Counted from the stretch's first letter, positions 7,691-17,736 are shown. The stretch: 64,000 bases of DNA from Enterovibrio calviensis DSM 14347 (GCF_000621165.1 NZ_JHZA01000001.1:496001-560000), one strand, 5' to 3'. Made by a program: numbers and translations. Notes: generated by a model from the letters alone, not told the origin.

Positions 7691-9286
7691 CTACGAATCC
7701 CAACGAATGGTTAGGGTGTTTCCTTCCACTTTGATGTCGGGCTTTTGTTGGGTTTTTTCGTGCATTTCAAGCACGATACGCACAAAGCTTTCATGCTCTC
7801 CTAGCTCAATCGCTTTAGCCGGCCCATTTTTCAAATAGCGCTTACGTTTGGTCGTGAAATTCTTAGCGCCTTCAATATCAAACACCCACTTTTTGCGTTT
7901 CTCGAGATATTGAGTGCGGATCTTGCCCAATTCAAAGTCTGACGTGGCGGTGTATTCGTTCACGCCATTAGTCTTCAAATAATTGATGTCTGTGACCAAA
8001 TAGCGAGTACGTTTCTTTTTCGGCTTTTTGATGTTGGGCGGTGCCTGTTTTGCCTCTTTCTTAGCAAGGCTGTGTATCTTTTCCTGCTGTGCTTTTTCTG
8101 CCTTCGCTTTGTTTGCTGCTGCCACGCGCTGACGTGCAAGTTCTAGCGGTCCCAACTTTTCTTTAGCTGGCGGGCTAATGATGGGCTTTGTTGTTGGAAC
8201 AATGGCAGCTTTAGATGTCTTAGTCACAGTTGTATTAGTCACAGGGACCGAAATTGTTGACGAAGCGCTGACTGCACTACGCGTTGTTTTGGACGAAGCG
8301 TTCATTGCAATTGGAATAGCATTATTTTTCGTTTCGTCTTTCGCTTTCGCTACTGCTTCAATGTTTTGAATCGGAGCACTGTCAGCGAGTACTCGCTTAG
8401 GTTTGTTTCTTTGTTTATTGGCCGCCAAGATGGAGTCGATTTTATTGATGCTTTCCGTCGCTGGGGCCTGCGTTGTCAGCGGCACTTTAACGCTGGCTGG
8501 AGCCTTGTTTGAATCCTCACTTGAAGAGCGAGTTGAAGCGTTATTTTGCGCACTGTTTTGAGAGAAGCGACCCAACGCTTCAACATTATTGATACTGGTA
8601 TATCTCTCATTGATCGTTTCTCTGCTTCCTTCGCTTGCGAGGAGTTGACTGAACTCGCGGGAACGACCAGATTTAGCCAGTGCAAGCAATAGGTTAGCCT
8701 CAACGATACTGTCTGAACGGCCATTTTTCACCAGTGGCAGCAGAATGTCGGCTGCCCAGTCAAAATCCCCTTTCAATATGGCAACCATCGCGAGGTTGTT
8801 CTTCACAATATCGTCGTCAAAGCCATGAAGGCGAGCACGGTCAAATGCCTGTTTGGCTTTATTGAGTTCGCCGCGTTGGGCGAGGAGCAATCCCTTAAGG
8901 TTGTATGCCTCGGCGTTATTATCATAGATTCGTAATGCCGCGTTAACGTGTTGTTCGGCGGCATTCAGTCTATCGAGGTCATAGAGCACGTTTGCTCTGA
9001 GCATTTCTAACTCTGAATCCTCAATGGCGTCATAAGGGATCAGTGCTAATTGGAACTGTGCAGCTTCAGGATCGCCCGACAAATACAGTGCATTCGCCAA
9101 TTTATATCGTAGTGATGGCGACGGGTTTTCCTTTAGCTGATCTTGGTAGCGTTTAACCAAGGAGCTGTAGTTTCCGGTTTGAAGTAAGAGTTGATCTCCC
9201 TTCTCTCCGGCGTACTCTTCGAGTACATCAGAGGAGCTACACGCAGAAAGCGCAAGAATGGAGGCGGCAACGAGCAACAGTTTCAT
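7691..9286 (-). CDS. tadD: TadD-like TPR lipoprotein with basic linker and extra C-terminal domain
   Basis: 531 residues, about twice the usual TadD length. A lipoprotein signal ends in LSACSSS. Residues ~30-210 form TPR-like repeats (ALYLSGDPEAAQ, ALRIYDNNAEAYNLKGLLL, AYNLKG). Residues ~235-430 are a low-complexity Ser/Thr/Ala/Lys-rich linker. The last ~85 residues are beta-rich and end FVRIVLEM...NTLTIRW, resembling AMIN-type domains that bind peptidoglycan or other envelope components; that match is an inference. TadD proteins assist outer-membrane steps of Flp pilus assembly. The start overlaps the tadC stop by 4 bp. Confidence 0.83.
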   Translation of the reverse strand: MKLLLVAASILALSACSSSDVLEEYAGEKGDQLLLQTGNYSSLVKRYQDQLKENPSPSLRYKLANALYLSGDPEAAQFQLALIPYDAIEDSELEMLRANVLYDLDRLNAAEQHVNAALRIYDNNAEAYNLKGLLLAQRGELNKAKQAFDRARLHGFDDDIVKNNLAMVAILKGDFDWAADILLPLVKNGRSDSIVEANLLLALAKSGRSREFSQLLASEGSRETINERYTSINNVEALGRFSQNSAQNNASTRSSSEDSNKAPASVKVPLTTQAPATESINKIDSILAANKQRNKPKRVLADSAPIQNIEAVAKAKDETKNNAIPIAMNASSKTTRSAVSASSTISVPVTNTTVTKTSKAAIVPTTKPIISPPAKEKLGPLELARQRVAAANKAKAEKAQQEKIHSLAKKEAKQAPPNIKKPKKKRTRYLVTDINYLKTNGVNEYTATSDFELGKIRTQYLEKRKKWVFDIEGAKNFTTKRKRYLKNGPAKAIELGEHESFVRIVLEMHEKTQQKPDIKVEGNTLTIRWDS

Positions 9287-10158
9287 AGTTTCTCCAACAT
9301 CCTCATCACACCCGGACTGACAATCAGAATAACGACGGGCATCATGACGAATATGATCATTGGAATGGACATTTTGGAAGAGAGCTTTCCTGCTTTTTCT
9401 TCGAGAGAAAGAAGCTGAATTTTGCGAATATCGTTGGAAAGCGTGGTTAGGATTTCGTAAACCGAGGTGCCGTGTTGCATGCTCTGGGTGAGAGTCATGA
9501 CGAAACTGTGCATTTCTGGCGACGGAACCCGTTCGTAAAGATCTTGAAGCGCTTTGTCTAGGCCAACGGTTCTGGCTCTATCACTGAGGCGCTTCAGCAT
9601 ATAAGCGATATCGCGGTCGAACGATGCCATTTCAGACGTCAGATAGAACAGCGTTGATTCGATAGTCATGCCCGTTTGAACACAGGTGGCCATTAAATCT
9701 AATAAGAAAGGCAGTTTTCGGGTGATTTTTAGCGCGAGTGCGCGACGGCGCATTTCTAGGTACAAGTCAGGCCCAATGACCACGACGAGGGTCAATGCTG
9801 CTAACCACGTAATTTTATCTACGATCCCCTCATAAATGGGCGCGTCACCGGTCATAATGACAATTGCTGAAGCGACCCCGAAAACCGTGTATTTAATGAG
9901 GAAAAAGTAAGGTGCCAGCGCGGTGTTATAAATACCAGCACCGATGAATTTCTCAGTGATTTCGGTGTTACTGGCAGCGAAAAATGACGAAATCAATCGA
10001 GATGCATTCGCAAGCGATGACACTTTGTCCATCTGATTAATGTCTAGTGCTTGTTCAATGCTGCTCTTACGCTTTACGTTTGCAAGCAAAATGGTAAGGG
10101 CGGTCGCTGCACCAAGCGCAATCAAAACAATAAAGATGAGCGTGTAAAAGCTGTTCAC
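9283..10158 (-). CDS. tadC: TadC inner-membrane platform protein
   Basis: 291 residues from the GTG at 10158, which shares one base with the tadB stop (TAGTG) and has GGAGTG upstream; an ATG at 10182 would lengthen the overlap. It carries the T2SSF/GspF domain (PF00482), with MATCVQTGMTIESTLFYL and the later FVMTLTQSMQHGTSV, and has an N-terminal and two C-terminal membrane segments. TadB and TadC form the membrane platform driven by TadA. Confidence 0.9.
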   Translation of the reverse strand: MNSFYTLIFIVLIALGAATALTILLANVKRKSSIEQALDINQMDKVSSLANASRLISSFFAASNTEITEKFIGAGIYNTALAPYFFLIKYTVFGVASAIVIMTGDAPIYEGIVDKITWLAALTLVVVIGPDLYLEMRRRALALKITRKLPFLLDLMATCVQTGMTIESTLFYLTSEMASFDRDIAYMLKRLSDRARTVGLDKALQDLYERVPSPEMHSFVMTLTQSMQHGTSVYEILTTLSNDIRKIQLLSLEEKAGKLSSKMSIPMIIFVMMPVVILIVSPGVMRMLEKL

Positions 10159-11084
10159 TACTTCACACTCCTCATCAGCCACGTGATGATGCCAATGCCA
10201 ATCGATTCACTGATTAAGGTGTAATAAAGCAGAAATCTCCCGCTTGGGTCATGCATGACATAGTCGTAGTTTTCTGGTGACAAAAAACGTAGAACAACAA
10301 ACAGGAAGAAAAAAGGAATGGAGCAGATAATGTATGAAGACATACGCGCTTCTGCCGTTAATGCCTTTTTCTTCATTTCCACACTTTTGGCGTCAAAAAG
10401 CACACGGTTGAGGTTGGTAATCACGCGGCGCAACTGACCACCTCGATTGACGTTCACCCTCATGGCAATCACAAAGAACTGGAACGTGGGGGTCGGGAAT
10501 CGCTGACAGGCACGGGCAAAAACAGATTCGGTTGTCTCGCCTAGGTTCAGACGCTCACCCATTGTCTTAAATTCTCGTCCAACAATATTATCGAGTGACT
10601 TTCCAACGTATTGAATCGCGTGAAGCAAACTCTCTCCAGCGGAAACCGAACTGGCAATCATATTGAGCGCGTCAGGGAAGTTTTCTTCGAATTCTTTTTG
10701 TGTTCGAAACTCTAAGTACCGAATACCAAGATACGTGAAAATAGGGTACGAAAGTAAAAGCGATACTTGAGTCGTAAAACCAAATACCGTGACAAAAACA
10801 AACTCACCGACAAAAGTGGCAACAACGTAATACACCAAGACCTTAATAATGGCGTACTCACCGATGTCGTAATAGATGTTCCTTAGAGACCGAGATAAAC
10901 GCTGAGAAAATGTAGTGTGGGAAAGCGCTTCCATATCAACCGCACGGTTCTCGAGCAATTTGGTTTCTGGAAGCGTGTTGTTTTCACGAAGCATACTTTC
11001 TCGGCGTTCGCTGAGTTGAGCTTGTTTCCTCATGATGTAGAGGCCAACACCAATTAAGCCGATGAAAAACAGGTTTGCAATCAT
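10158..11084 (-). CDS. tadB: TadB inner-membrane platform protein
   Basis: 308 residues with a T2SSF/GspF domain (FPDALNMIASSVSAGESLLHA; FFVIAMRVNVNRGGQL) and membrane helices at the N-terminus, around residues 85-120 and at the C-terminus. It partners with TadC. The start overlaps the tadA stop by 4 bp, indicating translational coupling. Confidence 0.92.
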   Translation of the reverse strand: MIANLFFIGLIGVGLYIMRKQAQLSERRESMLRENNTLPETKLLENRAVDMEALSHTTFSQRLSRSLRNIYYDIGEYAIIKVLVYYVVATFVGEFVFVTVFGFTTQVSLLLSYPIFTYLGIRYLEFRTQKEFEENFPDALNMIASSVSAGESLLHAIQYVGKSLDNIVGREFKTMGERLNLGETTESVFARACQRFPTPTFQFFVIAMRVNVNRGGQLRRVITNLNRVLFDAKSVEMKKKALTAEARMSSYIICSIPFFFLFVVLRFLSPENYDYVMHDPSGRFLLYYTLISESIGIGIITWLMRSVK

Positions 11085-12358
11085 GCTTGCATCTCTTGGA
11101 AGATACTTTTGAGTTCTTTGTCTAAGCCGAAGTAGCGCGCTTTTTCATAGAGCGCAGAACGTTCCATCAGCCCAGACGTAATGAACCTACCTAGAATTCG
11201 TCCTTGGCTTGAAAAGCCTTGGTGCTCAAAACGGAATATTTCTTCCATTACAACACCGTCGCCTTCCATACCGACGACCTCACAAATACTCATGACCTTA
11301 CGGCTACCATCGTGAAGGCGACTTATCTGGATGATAATGTCCACAGCACTTACAACGGTGCGTCGTATGGCTTCCAGTGGCAAAGATGCCGTCGCCATCA
11401 TGACCATGCTCTCGATACGAGAAATTGCGTCTCGAGGGCTGTTGGCGTGAAGGGTGGTCATTGAACCATCGTGGCCTGTGTTCATCGCCTGAAGCATTTC
11501 AAAGGTTTCAGAGCCACGGCACTCACCAATAATGATGCGATCAGGACGCATACGCAGCGCATTGATAACCAATTGGCGCTGGTTGATCTCGCCATTACCT
11601 TCAATACCTGCGGTACGTGTTTCCAGACGCACCACGTGTGGTTGCTGCAATCTGAGTTCGGCGGCATCTTCAATCGTCACGATACGTTCGCTCTCAGAGA
11701 TATATTGAGAGAGAGCATTCATCATGGTGGTTTTACCCGAGCCTGTACCCCCAGAGATCACCACATTGAGACGGCAACGTGAGGCGATGATCATGAGTTT
11801 GGCGACTTCTGGACTCACAGCACCGAATTCAATCAAGTCACCAAAACTGATGCTTTGCTTTTTAAATTTACGGATAGATACAGACGCACCATCAATGGCA
11901 ATGGGCGGCAGAACAATGTTGACGCGGCTTCCGTCCTCTAGACGTGCATCACACAACGGTGTCGAGTCATCAACACGACGGCCAACTCTTGAGGCGATGC
12001 GTTTGGCGACGTTGGTCAGCTGCGTATTATCCATGAAGGTGATGCGAGATTTTTCAACAAGCCCCTGCCTTTCAATAAAGACGTTATCAGGGCCATTGAT
12101 CATGATGTCCGAAATGGAATCATCCTCCATCAATGCCTGAATCGGGCCAAGGCCTCGCAGTTCGTCATACAGCATGGTGACGAACTCATTTCGAAGCGTT
12201 GTGGAGACGGGGGCTTTGTCTTGTTCTATGAGCAGTAAAATGGCCTGAAGTAACTGGCCTTTCAGTTCATCCTTACCAAGTGTCGAAACGGCTTCTGGGT
12301 CAAGTGCATCAAAGATGCGTGTGCGTAAGGAAATATAGAGTTCGCGAGAAGGATTCAT
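11081..12358 (-). CDS. tadA: TadA/CpaF secretion ATPase
   Basis: 425 residues, the usual length for TadA. Walker A GGTGSGKT is at residues 203-210, followed by an Asp box ([11 protein letters not shown]), Walker B ([12 protein letters not shown]) and His box ([15 protein letters not shown]), all typical of the type II/IV secretion ATPase family. It is the cytoplasmic hexamer that powers Flp pilus extension. It sits 3 bp after the tadZ stop. Confidence 0.96.
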   Translation of the reverse strand: MNPSRELYISLRTRIFDALDPEAVSTLGKDELKGQLLQAILLLIEQDKAPVSTTLRNEFVTMLYDELRGLGPIQALMEDDSISDIMINGPDNVFIERQGLVEKSRITFMDNTQLTNVAKRIASRVGRRVDDSTPLCDARLEDGSRVNIVLPPIAIDGASVSIRKFKKQSISFGDLIEFGAVSPEVAKLMIIASRCRLNVVISGGTGSGKTTMMNALSQYISESERIVTIEDAAELRLQQPHVVRLETRTAGIEGNGEINQRQLVINALRMRPDRIIIGECRGSETFEMLQAMNTGHDGSMTTLHANSPRDAISRIESMVMMATASLPLEAIRRTVVSAVDIIIQISRLHDGSRKVMSICEVVGMEGDGVVMEEIFRFEHQGFSSQGRILGRFITSGLMERSALYEKARYFGLDKELKSIFQEMQA

Positions 12359-12361
12359 GTA

Positions 12362-13621
12362 TTAGCTATCCTTCTTACGGAAAAAAGGAAACAGCCCTTT
12401 CACACGGCTTGGCTGTATGACTTCACCGACGACCAACGAACATAAAACGCGCAGCTGACTGCCCAACTTGGTCTTGCCTGTGCTTAACATAGTTCCGCTG
12501 ACTAATGCTTCCTCCGCCGACACTTCATAAGGAAGAACAACATCAATGGGTACGCTCAAGTACTTAACAATTTCTGATTCAGTGACACTGTGAAATCGAG
12601 ACGCTCTGTGCTTATTGAGTACAAGCATAATCCGGACAGTCTTTCTTAGATCATTCTCTTCAATGTGTTTTTTGATGTTATTCAAAAGCGCTGCGGTTTC
12701 GCGAAGGCATGAGATGGTTGGGTCCATCACCACGACGGCAACATCAAGTTGTTTGATCAATGAGCTAGGTCTCAAGTCGAAACTGACAGAGGCCGAGAGG
12801 TCATCAATGATGAAATTTGTCTCGCTGCTTAAATTGCTGATGACAGTGCCAGTGACTTCATGGAAGTCTGCTGACGTTTCACTATCTAGGCCTAAAGCCA
12901 GGTAATCGAGTCGATGGTTTACTCTTGTGACGAGCGACTTCGCGATTGATTCATCAACATTGCCGCTGGACTCAACCGCGTTCAGTTTTCTCTTTTCACG
13001 GTTTTTCACGCCAAGGTAGATATCTAGATTGCCTGACAGGTAATTGTTATCCACCACAACACAGGATGCCTGCTTTTCATTAGAAAGCTGCCAGCCAAGC
13101 TCTGCGGTGATGAGTGACGTACCAATGCCGCCACGCGTGCCGATGATTCCAATGCGTTTAGCGCGTCGACGATGCTTAAAGTTGGCGGATTCATGCTGGG
13201 CTAAGACACTTTCGACAAATTCAGCAAGCTCGATTTTCGATATCGGCCAAAGCAGATAATAAAACCCAAATGCTTTTAACTCTCGCACGACAGAAATAGA
13301 ATCTTCGCCACCGATGATTAAGACAGAAAGCGAGGTAGGCAGGCGCTCTGATAATTGGCGGCACTCTTTTAAAATGTCTTCACATTCCACCAAATCGACA
13401 ATGGCAACTTGGGCATTTAACTCTTCAACCTGTCCTGCGACGTCATCAAATTTGTATTGATATGAGGTGGGTAGGGTTTCGCCAATAAAGCGGAATGTCT
13501 CTTCAACCAGAGACTTTGATTCATCCGTTCTATGAAATTGAACAACCTTAATGCCAGACTGATTGCCAAGGTTAGAGAGAGAGCTCGTTGACTCTTTCTT
13601 GAGTAGTTCGTCAAAGATCAT
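12362..13621 (-). CDS. tadZ: TadZ/CpaE pilus-localisation ATPase
   Basis: 419 residues. The first ~130 residues resemble an atypical receiver domain; a MinD/ParA-like ATPase follows, with the P-loop GTRGGIGTS at ~161-169 and then VVVDNNYLSGNLD. The P-loop lacks the usual second lysine, which is a known trait of TadZ/CpaE. Such proteins place the Tad machine at the cell pole. It lies between rcpB and tadA, as in other vibrio Tad loci. Confidence 0.9.
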   Translation of the reverse strand: MIFDELLKKESTSSLSNLGNQSGIKVVQFHRTDESKSLVEETFRFIGETLPTSYQYKFDDVAGQVEELNAQVAIVDLVECEDILKECRQLSERLPTSLSVLIIGGEDSISVVRELKAFGFYYLLWPISKIELAEFVESVLAQHESANFKHRRRAKRIGIIGTRGGIGTSLITAELGWQLSNEKQASCVVVDNNYLSGNLDIYLGVKNREKRKLNAVESSGNVDESIAKSLVTRVNHRLDYLALGLDSETSADFHEVTGTVISNLSSETNFIIDDLSASVSFDLRPSSLIKQLDVAVVVMDPTISCLRETAALLNNIKKHIEENDLRKTVRIMLVLNKHRASRFHSVTESEIVKYLSVPIDVVLPYEVSAEEALVSGTMLSTGKTKLGSQLRVLCSLVVGEVIQPSRVKGLFPFFRKKDS

Positions 13622-13631
13622 GGTGTCTCTC

Positions 13632-14171
13632 TTACTGGCTGTCTTGAGGTAAAACGGTAGTGCGATTCTGGCCTGCTAACTTTCTGTCCGGATGGAGCAT
13701 TGACTGCCATCTCAAATTATCTGAGTAGCAGCCATCATCACCAGAGTGATACTGGCCAATCACGCGCTCGTTACAGGTGTGGGTTTGCACCTGATAGATA
13801 GTTGTCGATAGCGAAATAATGTCGACGGCCTGCGAACTGTCTGCCTGCACGGTTACCAATTCGCTCGGTGTGCCCGCACTGATCAGCCACTTGGATGCTT
13901 CTTTGGCTAACCTTTTTGCGCGTTGACCTTTCCAGGAGATCTCAGCTCCGTAGACCAGTAGGTCGTCTTTGTTGTTTTTGAGGTAAGTGAATAGCTCTTT
14001 TTTGGCGAGCTTTGATTTCTTGTTTTTCAAACTGACGGCATAGGTATATGTCACTGGCGTAACAGTAAGGTCTCCCCCTTGCACCGCGGTGTTATGAGGT
14101 AAACTAGAGCATGCGAAAAGAGAAGAGGTGCTCAGTACAAATGCGACGAGATATCTTTTGGTATCGATCAT
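13632..14171 (-). CDS. rcpB: RcpB/CpaD-like pilus lipoprotein
   Basis: 179 residues with a lipoprotein signal (VLSTSSLFACSS). The C-terminal part GCYSDNLRWQSMLHPDRKL resembles the CpaD signature, in which a cysteine-containing segment precedes a conserved N-x-x-x-M and a P-x-D-L motif. Position between the secretin and tadZ matches RcpB. It likely helps the outer-membrane secretin. The sequence is divergent, so the family call rests partly on position. The start overlaps the rcpA stop by 4 bp. Confidence 0.72.
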   Translation of the reverse strand: MIDTKRYLVAFVLSTSSLFACSSLPHNTAVQGGDLTVTPVTYTYAVSLKNKKSKLAKKELFTYLKNNKDDLLVYGAEISWKGQRAKRLAKEASKWLISAGTPSELVTVQADSSQAVDIISLSTTIYQVQTHTCNERVIGQYHSGDDGCYSDNLRWQSMLHPDRKLAGQNRTTVLPQDSQ

Positions 14172-15523
14172 TTCTTGAACCCTCCCGTCGCCAGAATTTC
14201 AGTCTGCCATTTTGCTGTGTCTGACGACGTGTCAAAATCCATCCCGAAGAATCGAGAGAGAGTGCTGGTTTGCTTGATGTGCGGCAGCGTAATGTTCGCC
14301 GATGTTATTGGCGTCACCAACGAGACAGTGGCAACAATAACCAACTCTGTTTTGCGCCTCGTGGTCGTAGAGTGGCGGAACAATGCCCCTAAAATCGGCA
14401 CATCAGCAATAAATGGGATTTTTGCTAATGATTCTTGGTCCTCCGTGCTGAGCAGCCCCGCTAACACAAAGCTGTCGCCATCGCCCAACTCAATGGTGGT
14501 TTGAGCACGACGAACACGAAATGCAGGTATATCCAAGGCCGTTTCACCAAATTGCTCGTCAACAGAGCTAACCGATGGCAGCAGGGTCAACATGATCTTG
14601 TCATCGCGTTGAACTTCCGCAGCAAGCTCTAGACCAATACCAAACGAACGATAGGTGATGACGTAGCCATCTGGGGAGAGGTAAGAGATAGGTACTTCGC
14701 CACCGACAAGAAAGCTTGCAGTCTCTCCAGAAATAACAGAGAGGTTGGGTTCGGAAAGCACTTGTCCAATTCTGTCATCGTTGATGGCTGAAATGTATGA
14801 GCCGACGTTGCTACCTGAACCGCCCGTTCCCGTAATGGCACGAAAGAATTGTCCATTGTTGAACGTGTTTTCAAATACGGTGCCCCACTGGATGCCGAGC
14901 TCGTTCACAATTGAACTGTTCACTTCCGCAATGGTGAGTTTGACATTGACTTGTTTAGTGACCGTGACTTCCAAGTTATTGACCACACCCTCATAGATTT
15001 TATGTGCGAGGTAGTCGATATCTTTATCTGGTGTGTCAGTGTTAATGGATACCAGCGTTTTGACTTTCTCAGTGGGATCTTTGGTGAGCAGTTCACCCAC
15101 CATGGCATATATTTCATCTTTTTCTTTTTGCGTTGGAACCGTGCCTCCCAAAACCACGCGATCACCCAAATTTAAAACGGACACTTCGGCGTTTGGGTAT
15201 TGTGACGAGAGCATTTGCTCAATGCTGATTAGACTTTTGTTAACGACGATACGCTTTTCTGTCAGCGTGGAACTGTTTTCACCAAAAACAATTAACGTTG
15301 TAGTACCAATGTTTCTGCCAAAGACGACCAAGCGGTTGTTATCGATGACTTGGTAATCTGCTACTTCTGGGTTGGCGATAAAGATAGTGCCGATAGTGGT
15401 ATCAAAATGCATAGAACGGGCATCGCCAGTACCCAGATTGATGATTCCTGCAGCCTTCGCTGTCAAGGACGCTGACGCCAAAAAAACGACGAGTAAGATG
15501 TGATGAAAACGCAAAGTAAGCAT
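14168..15523 (-). CDS. rcpA: RcpA/CpaC outer-membrane secretin
   Basis: 451 residues from the ATG at 15523, which opens a signal peptide (LRFHHILLVVFLASASLTAKA). An upstream in-frame start at 15610 would run into rcpC. An N-terminal pilus/secretin domain (GDARSMHFD...IANPEVADYQVID) is followed by a BON-like domain (~residues 95-135) and the secretin beta-barrel region with VLSEPNLSVISGETASFLVGGEVP and a C-terminal TELVIVATVSLV. It forms the outer-membrane pore for the Flp pilus. Confidence 0.93.
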   Translation of the reverse strand: MLTLRFHHILLVVFLASASLTAKAAGIINLGTGDARSMHFDTTIGTIFIANPEVADYQVIDNNRLVVFGRNIGTTTLIVFGENSSTLTEKRIVVNKSLISIEQMLSSQYPNAEVSVLNLGDRVVLGGTVPTQKEKDEIYAMVGELLTKDPTEKVKTLVSINTDTPDKDIDYLAHKIYEGVVNNLEVTVTKQVNVKLTIAEVNSSIVNELGIQWGTVFENTFNNGQFFRAITGTGGSGSNVGSYISAINDDRIGQVLSEPNLSVISGETASFLVGGEVPISYLSPDGYVITYRSFGIGLELAAEVQRDDKIMLTLLPSVSSVDEQFGETALDIPAFRVRRAQTTIELGDGDSFVLAGLLSTEDQESLAKIPFIADVPILGALFRHSTTTRRKTELVIVATVSLVTPITSANITLPHIKQTSTLSRFFGMDFDTSSDTAKWQTEILATGGFKK

Positions 15524-15533
15524 TCCTTGCTCT

Positions 15534-16307
15534 CTAGTTAAAAGCCTTATCTTGGCCACGGATTTCGATGACCGATTTAAAATTGGGTAGCACGTCATGC
15601 GTGTCTGCATTCATGCCTAACGTTGTTTGATTTAAAGACTTAATAACTTCAATAACACCAATACGCCTCGCTATGACCATCTTTCCTATTTGCTCTCTCG
15701 CGAGCTCAATGGTGATAGGCAAGTCCTCAGTTTTAGAATTACTCTCCCCTTCAATGGCGAGAATTTTGACGTTTTGGAGCAATGGAGAAACGGATAGCGT
15801 TCGAAACGATTGAATCGCATTGTTTCTGCCTGACTCGCCAATGTTTTGCTCATCTGATGTCAGCACAAGGACGTCAATATGGTCACCGACAGAAATACCT
15901 GAACCTAAAAAGTCTCGGCTGGTTAAACCAAACGAGTAAGGTGTCATGCCCGGCTCTATTGCGGCCTCGATGTAGCCTTTGTCTCCGGGTGAAATAAAGT
16001 CGCTTTGAGTGACGAAGGTAGAGTTAGATATGTCTTTAGCGGCAATCATGCCTGCAACAAGTTCTAATGAAGTATCTTGCGCAATCCCTTTTGTCATGGC
16101 TTCTTGTTCGCGCACGCGGAAATATCGGACATTTGTTCGCTTTAAAAGCTCGCCTTTGGCCAGTGGTGCTTCTAGTTGTGCGACTTGAAATGTTGGGATG
16201 GATGTATCGACGACTGCTGTTTGATTAAACCTAAACATCCCGGTCAAACCTAACAGGCCAATAATGATTGTCAGTACTGCGATAACAAAAAATACTCTTT
16301 GGCTCAT
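15534..16307 (-). CDS. rcpC: RcpC/CpaB pilus assembly protein
   Basis: 257 residues if started at the ATG at 16307; a GTG at 16331 is an alternative and neither has a strong ribosome-binding site. One N-terminal membrane helix (VFFVIAVLTIIIGLLG) is followed by an SAF-like region (PLAKGELLKRTNVRYF) and the RcpC/CpaB domain with DFLGSGISVGDHIDVL. RcpC proteins act in the periplasm with the secretin. It ends 10 bp before rcpA. Confidence 0.88.
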   Translation of the reverse strand: MSQRVFFVIAVLTIIIGLLGLTGMFRFNQTAVVDTSIPTFQVAQLEAPLAKGELLKRTNVRYFRVREQEAMTKGIAQDTSLELVAGMIAAKDISNSTFVTQSDFISPGDKGYIEAAIEPGMTPYSFGLTSRDFLGSGISVGDHIDVLVLTSDEQNIGESGRNNAIQSFRTLSVSPLLQNVKILAIEGESNSKTEDLPITIELAREQIGKMVIARRIGVIEVIKSLNQTTLGMNADTHDVLPNFKSVIEIRGQDKAFN

Positions 16308-16345
16308 TTGTCTACTCGGTATGTCATACACATAAGGTGGATCTT

Positions 16346-16777
16346 TTAACTAAGTGCACTCAGATGAATAAAAAAAAGACTGGAAACGACGATAGGGATT
16401 CCATATGGGACGCCTTTCTCCGTATCACTTTTCACAATTATCGATTTAATAAGGATGATTAACGCTGTGATGCCCCCAATGAAACCGACTGTTGCTAAAG
16501 ATAATGCCCAATATTGGTCGTCGATTATCAGTGCATAGATAGAAAGAAGCTTTACATCGCCAGCCCCAATTATCCCTAAGCTGAAGATAACCAACCCAAC
16601 GGCCAAAACTAGAGTGCTTCTTAGTATATGCAACTCTATATTTTCGTACTCATAGGCAATCAATAAGCAACAGACCAAAACGACTAAATTTAATCTATTG
16701 CTTATCTTCCGCTCTTTGATGTCCGAAATAACAACAACCGTTGAGATGGCTATAAGGACTAGACCAATGAGATTCAT
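16346..16777 (-). CDS. tadV: TadV/CpaA prepilin peptidase
   Basis: 144 residues from the ATG at 16777; a longer frame from 16843 overlaps flp. A short A24-family prepilin peptidase with about five or six membrane segments. The two catalytic aspartates are visible: D19 in SDIKERKISN and D74 in the GAGD motif. It cleaves the Flp pilin leader at the inner membrane. It is the second gene of the operon, directly after flp. Confidence 0.9.
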   Translation of the reverse strand: MNLIGLVLIAISTVVVISDIKERKISNRLNLVVLVCCLLIAYEYENIELHILRSTLVLAVGLVIFSLGIIGAGDVKLLSIYALIIDDQYWALSLATVGFIGGITALIILIKSIIVKSDTEKGVPYGIPIVVSSLFFIHLSALS

Positions 16778-16799
16778 TGACAATGGTCTAAGAGCCGTA

Positions 16800-17000
16800 T
16801 TACTGAGTAGTAACGGTTTCAGCTTTACCGATGTTGGTATCAATTACCGTCATTGCGTCACCTAGTGCTTTACCTAGCCCGCCGTCTGCAACAACTGCAA
16901 GTACGATTGCAGAAATTGCCACACCGATGATTGCATATTCGATAGCGGTTACGCCGCGTTCGTCTTTTGTAAAACGCTTGGCTATTTTCAGTAGAGACAT
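16800..17000 (-). CDS. flp: Flp type IVb major pilin
   Basis: 66 residues from the ATG at 17000, which has GGAG 6 nt upstream; the in-frame ATG at 17012 contains that GGAG and is not preferred. A 16-residue basic leader ends in Gly at the expected cleavage site (DERG/VTAIEYAIIG). Glu at mature position 5 and Tyr at 6 are the Flp signature. A hydrophobic helix and a short polar tail follow. It is the pilus subunit and heads the Tad operon. Confidence 0.95.
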   Translation of the reverse strand: MSLLKIAKRFTKDERGVTAIEYAIIGVAISAIVLAVVADGGLGKALGDAMTVIDTNIGKAETVTTQ

Positions 17001-17341
17001 GAAAAACTCCATTTATTTTTAAGGGTGATCTTTATTTTATTGATGAGCGAAAATTCAAATGTAAAGATTTCTGGCTAGTGCCATTACCTTTATTTAATTG
17101 CAGCTCAGGAAATAAGATATAACTGATATTGAAATTTATCTACCGGCTTGTCTGCGGTATTAAATTTCATAATTAAGACTAATTTTCATTATTGAGGCGA
17201 TTCGGTTTTATTTTTGGGTGTGCATATGATTAACTTGTTGAATATAAAAAACGTTTTTATGTGATGCATGTAAATAAAATAAATATGAAACCAATTTCAT
17301 CGTCTAAATTTAAAACCAACTGAGACGAGGTCATTTATTTT

Positions 17342-17391
17342 TTTAAACCAGACTTTCATCACAAAAAAATAGTGATGTTTGTTGGTTTAAA
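17342..17391. repeat. Nested inverted repeat upstream of flp
   Basis: The outer arms TTTAAACCA and TGGTTTAAA (9 bp each) enclose inner arms CATCAC and GTGATG around an A-rich 9-nt centre. There is no T run of terminator type on either strand. It sits about 340 bp upstream of the flp start and may be a regulator-binding site. Confidence 0.6.
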
Positions 17392-17495
17392 TAATAATTT
17401 TTGTTGGTTGTCTTTTAGGCGCTTCCATGATTTGTATTGTTATCAGTTCATGGTGGTGAATAAATCAGTCATCTCTGGTTGATGTTTGCACAATT

Positions 17496-17522
17496 CATTT
17501 GTTTTATAAATGTAAACAAATG
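17496..17522. repeat. Inverted repeat CATTTGTTT-N9-AAACAAATG
   Basis: Perfect 9-bp arms are separated by 9 nt in the AT-rich region upstream of the Tad operon. The size and spacing suit a dimeric regulator; the binding protein is unknown. Confidence 0.55.
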
Positions 17523-17736
17523 TCTAGTGTGGTGTGCTTGCTGTCTTTTTTATCGGCTTTTATTGGTGATTTCCTCGACACAAAAATAACAGGATTATAT
17601 GAAATTGGTGAAGGGCATATGCAGAGGAAATCACAAGGTTTGTATGTTTAATAGCCATCTTTCTATACGCGTTATAAGGTAACTTTTCTGATGGTCTATT
17701 CATTTGGTTGAGCATTATCAAACAGCCTGAAAAATA

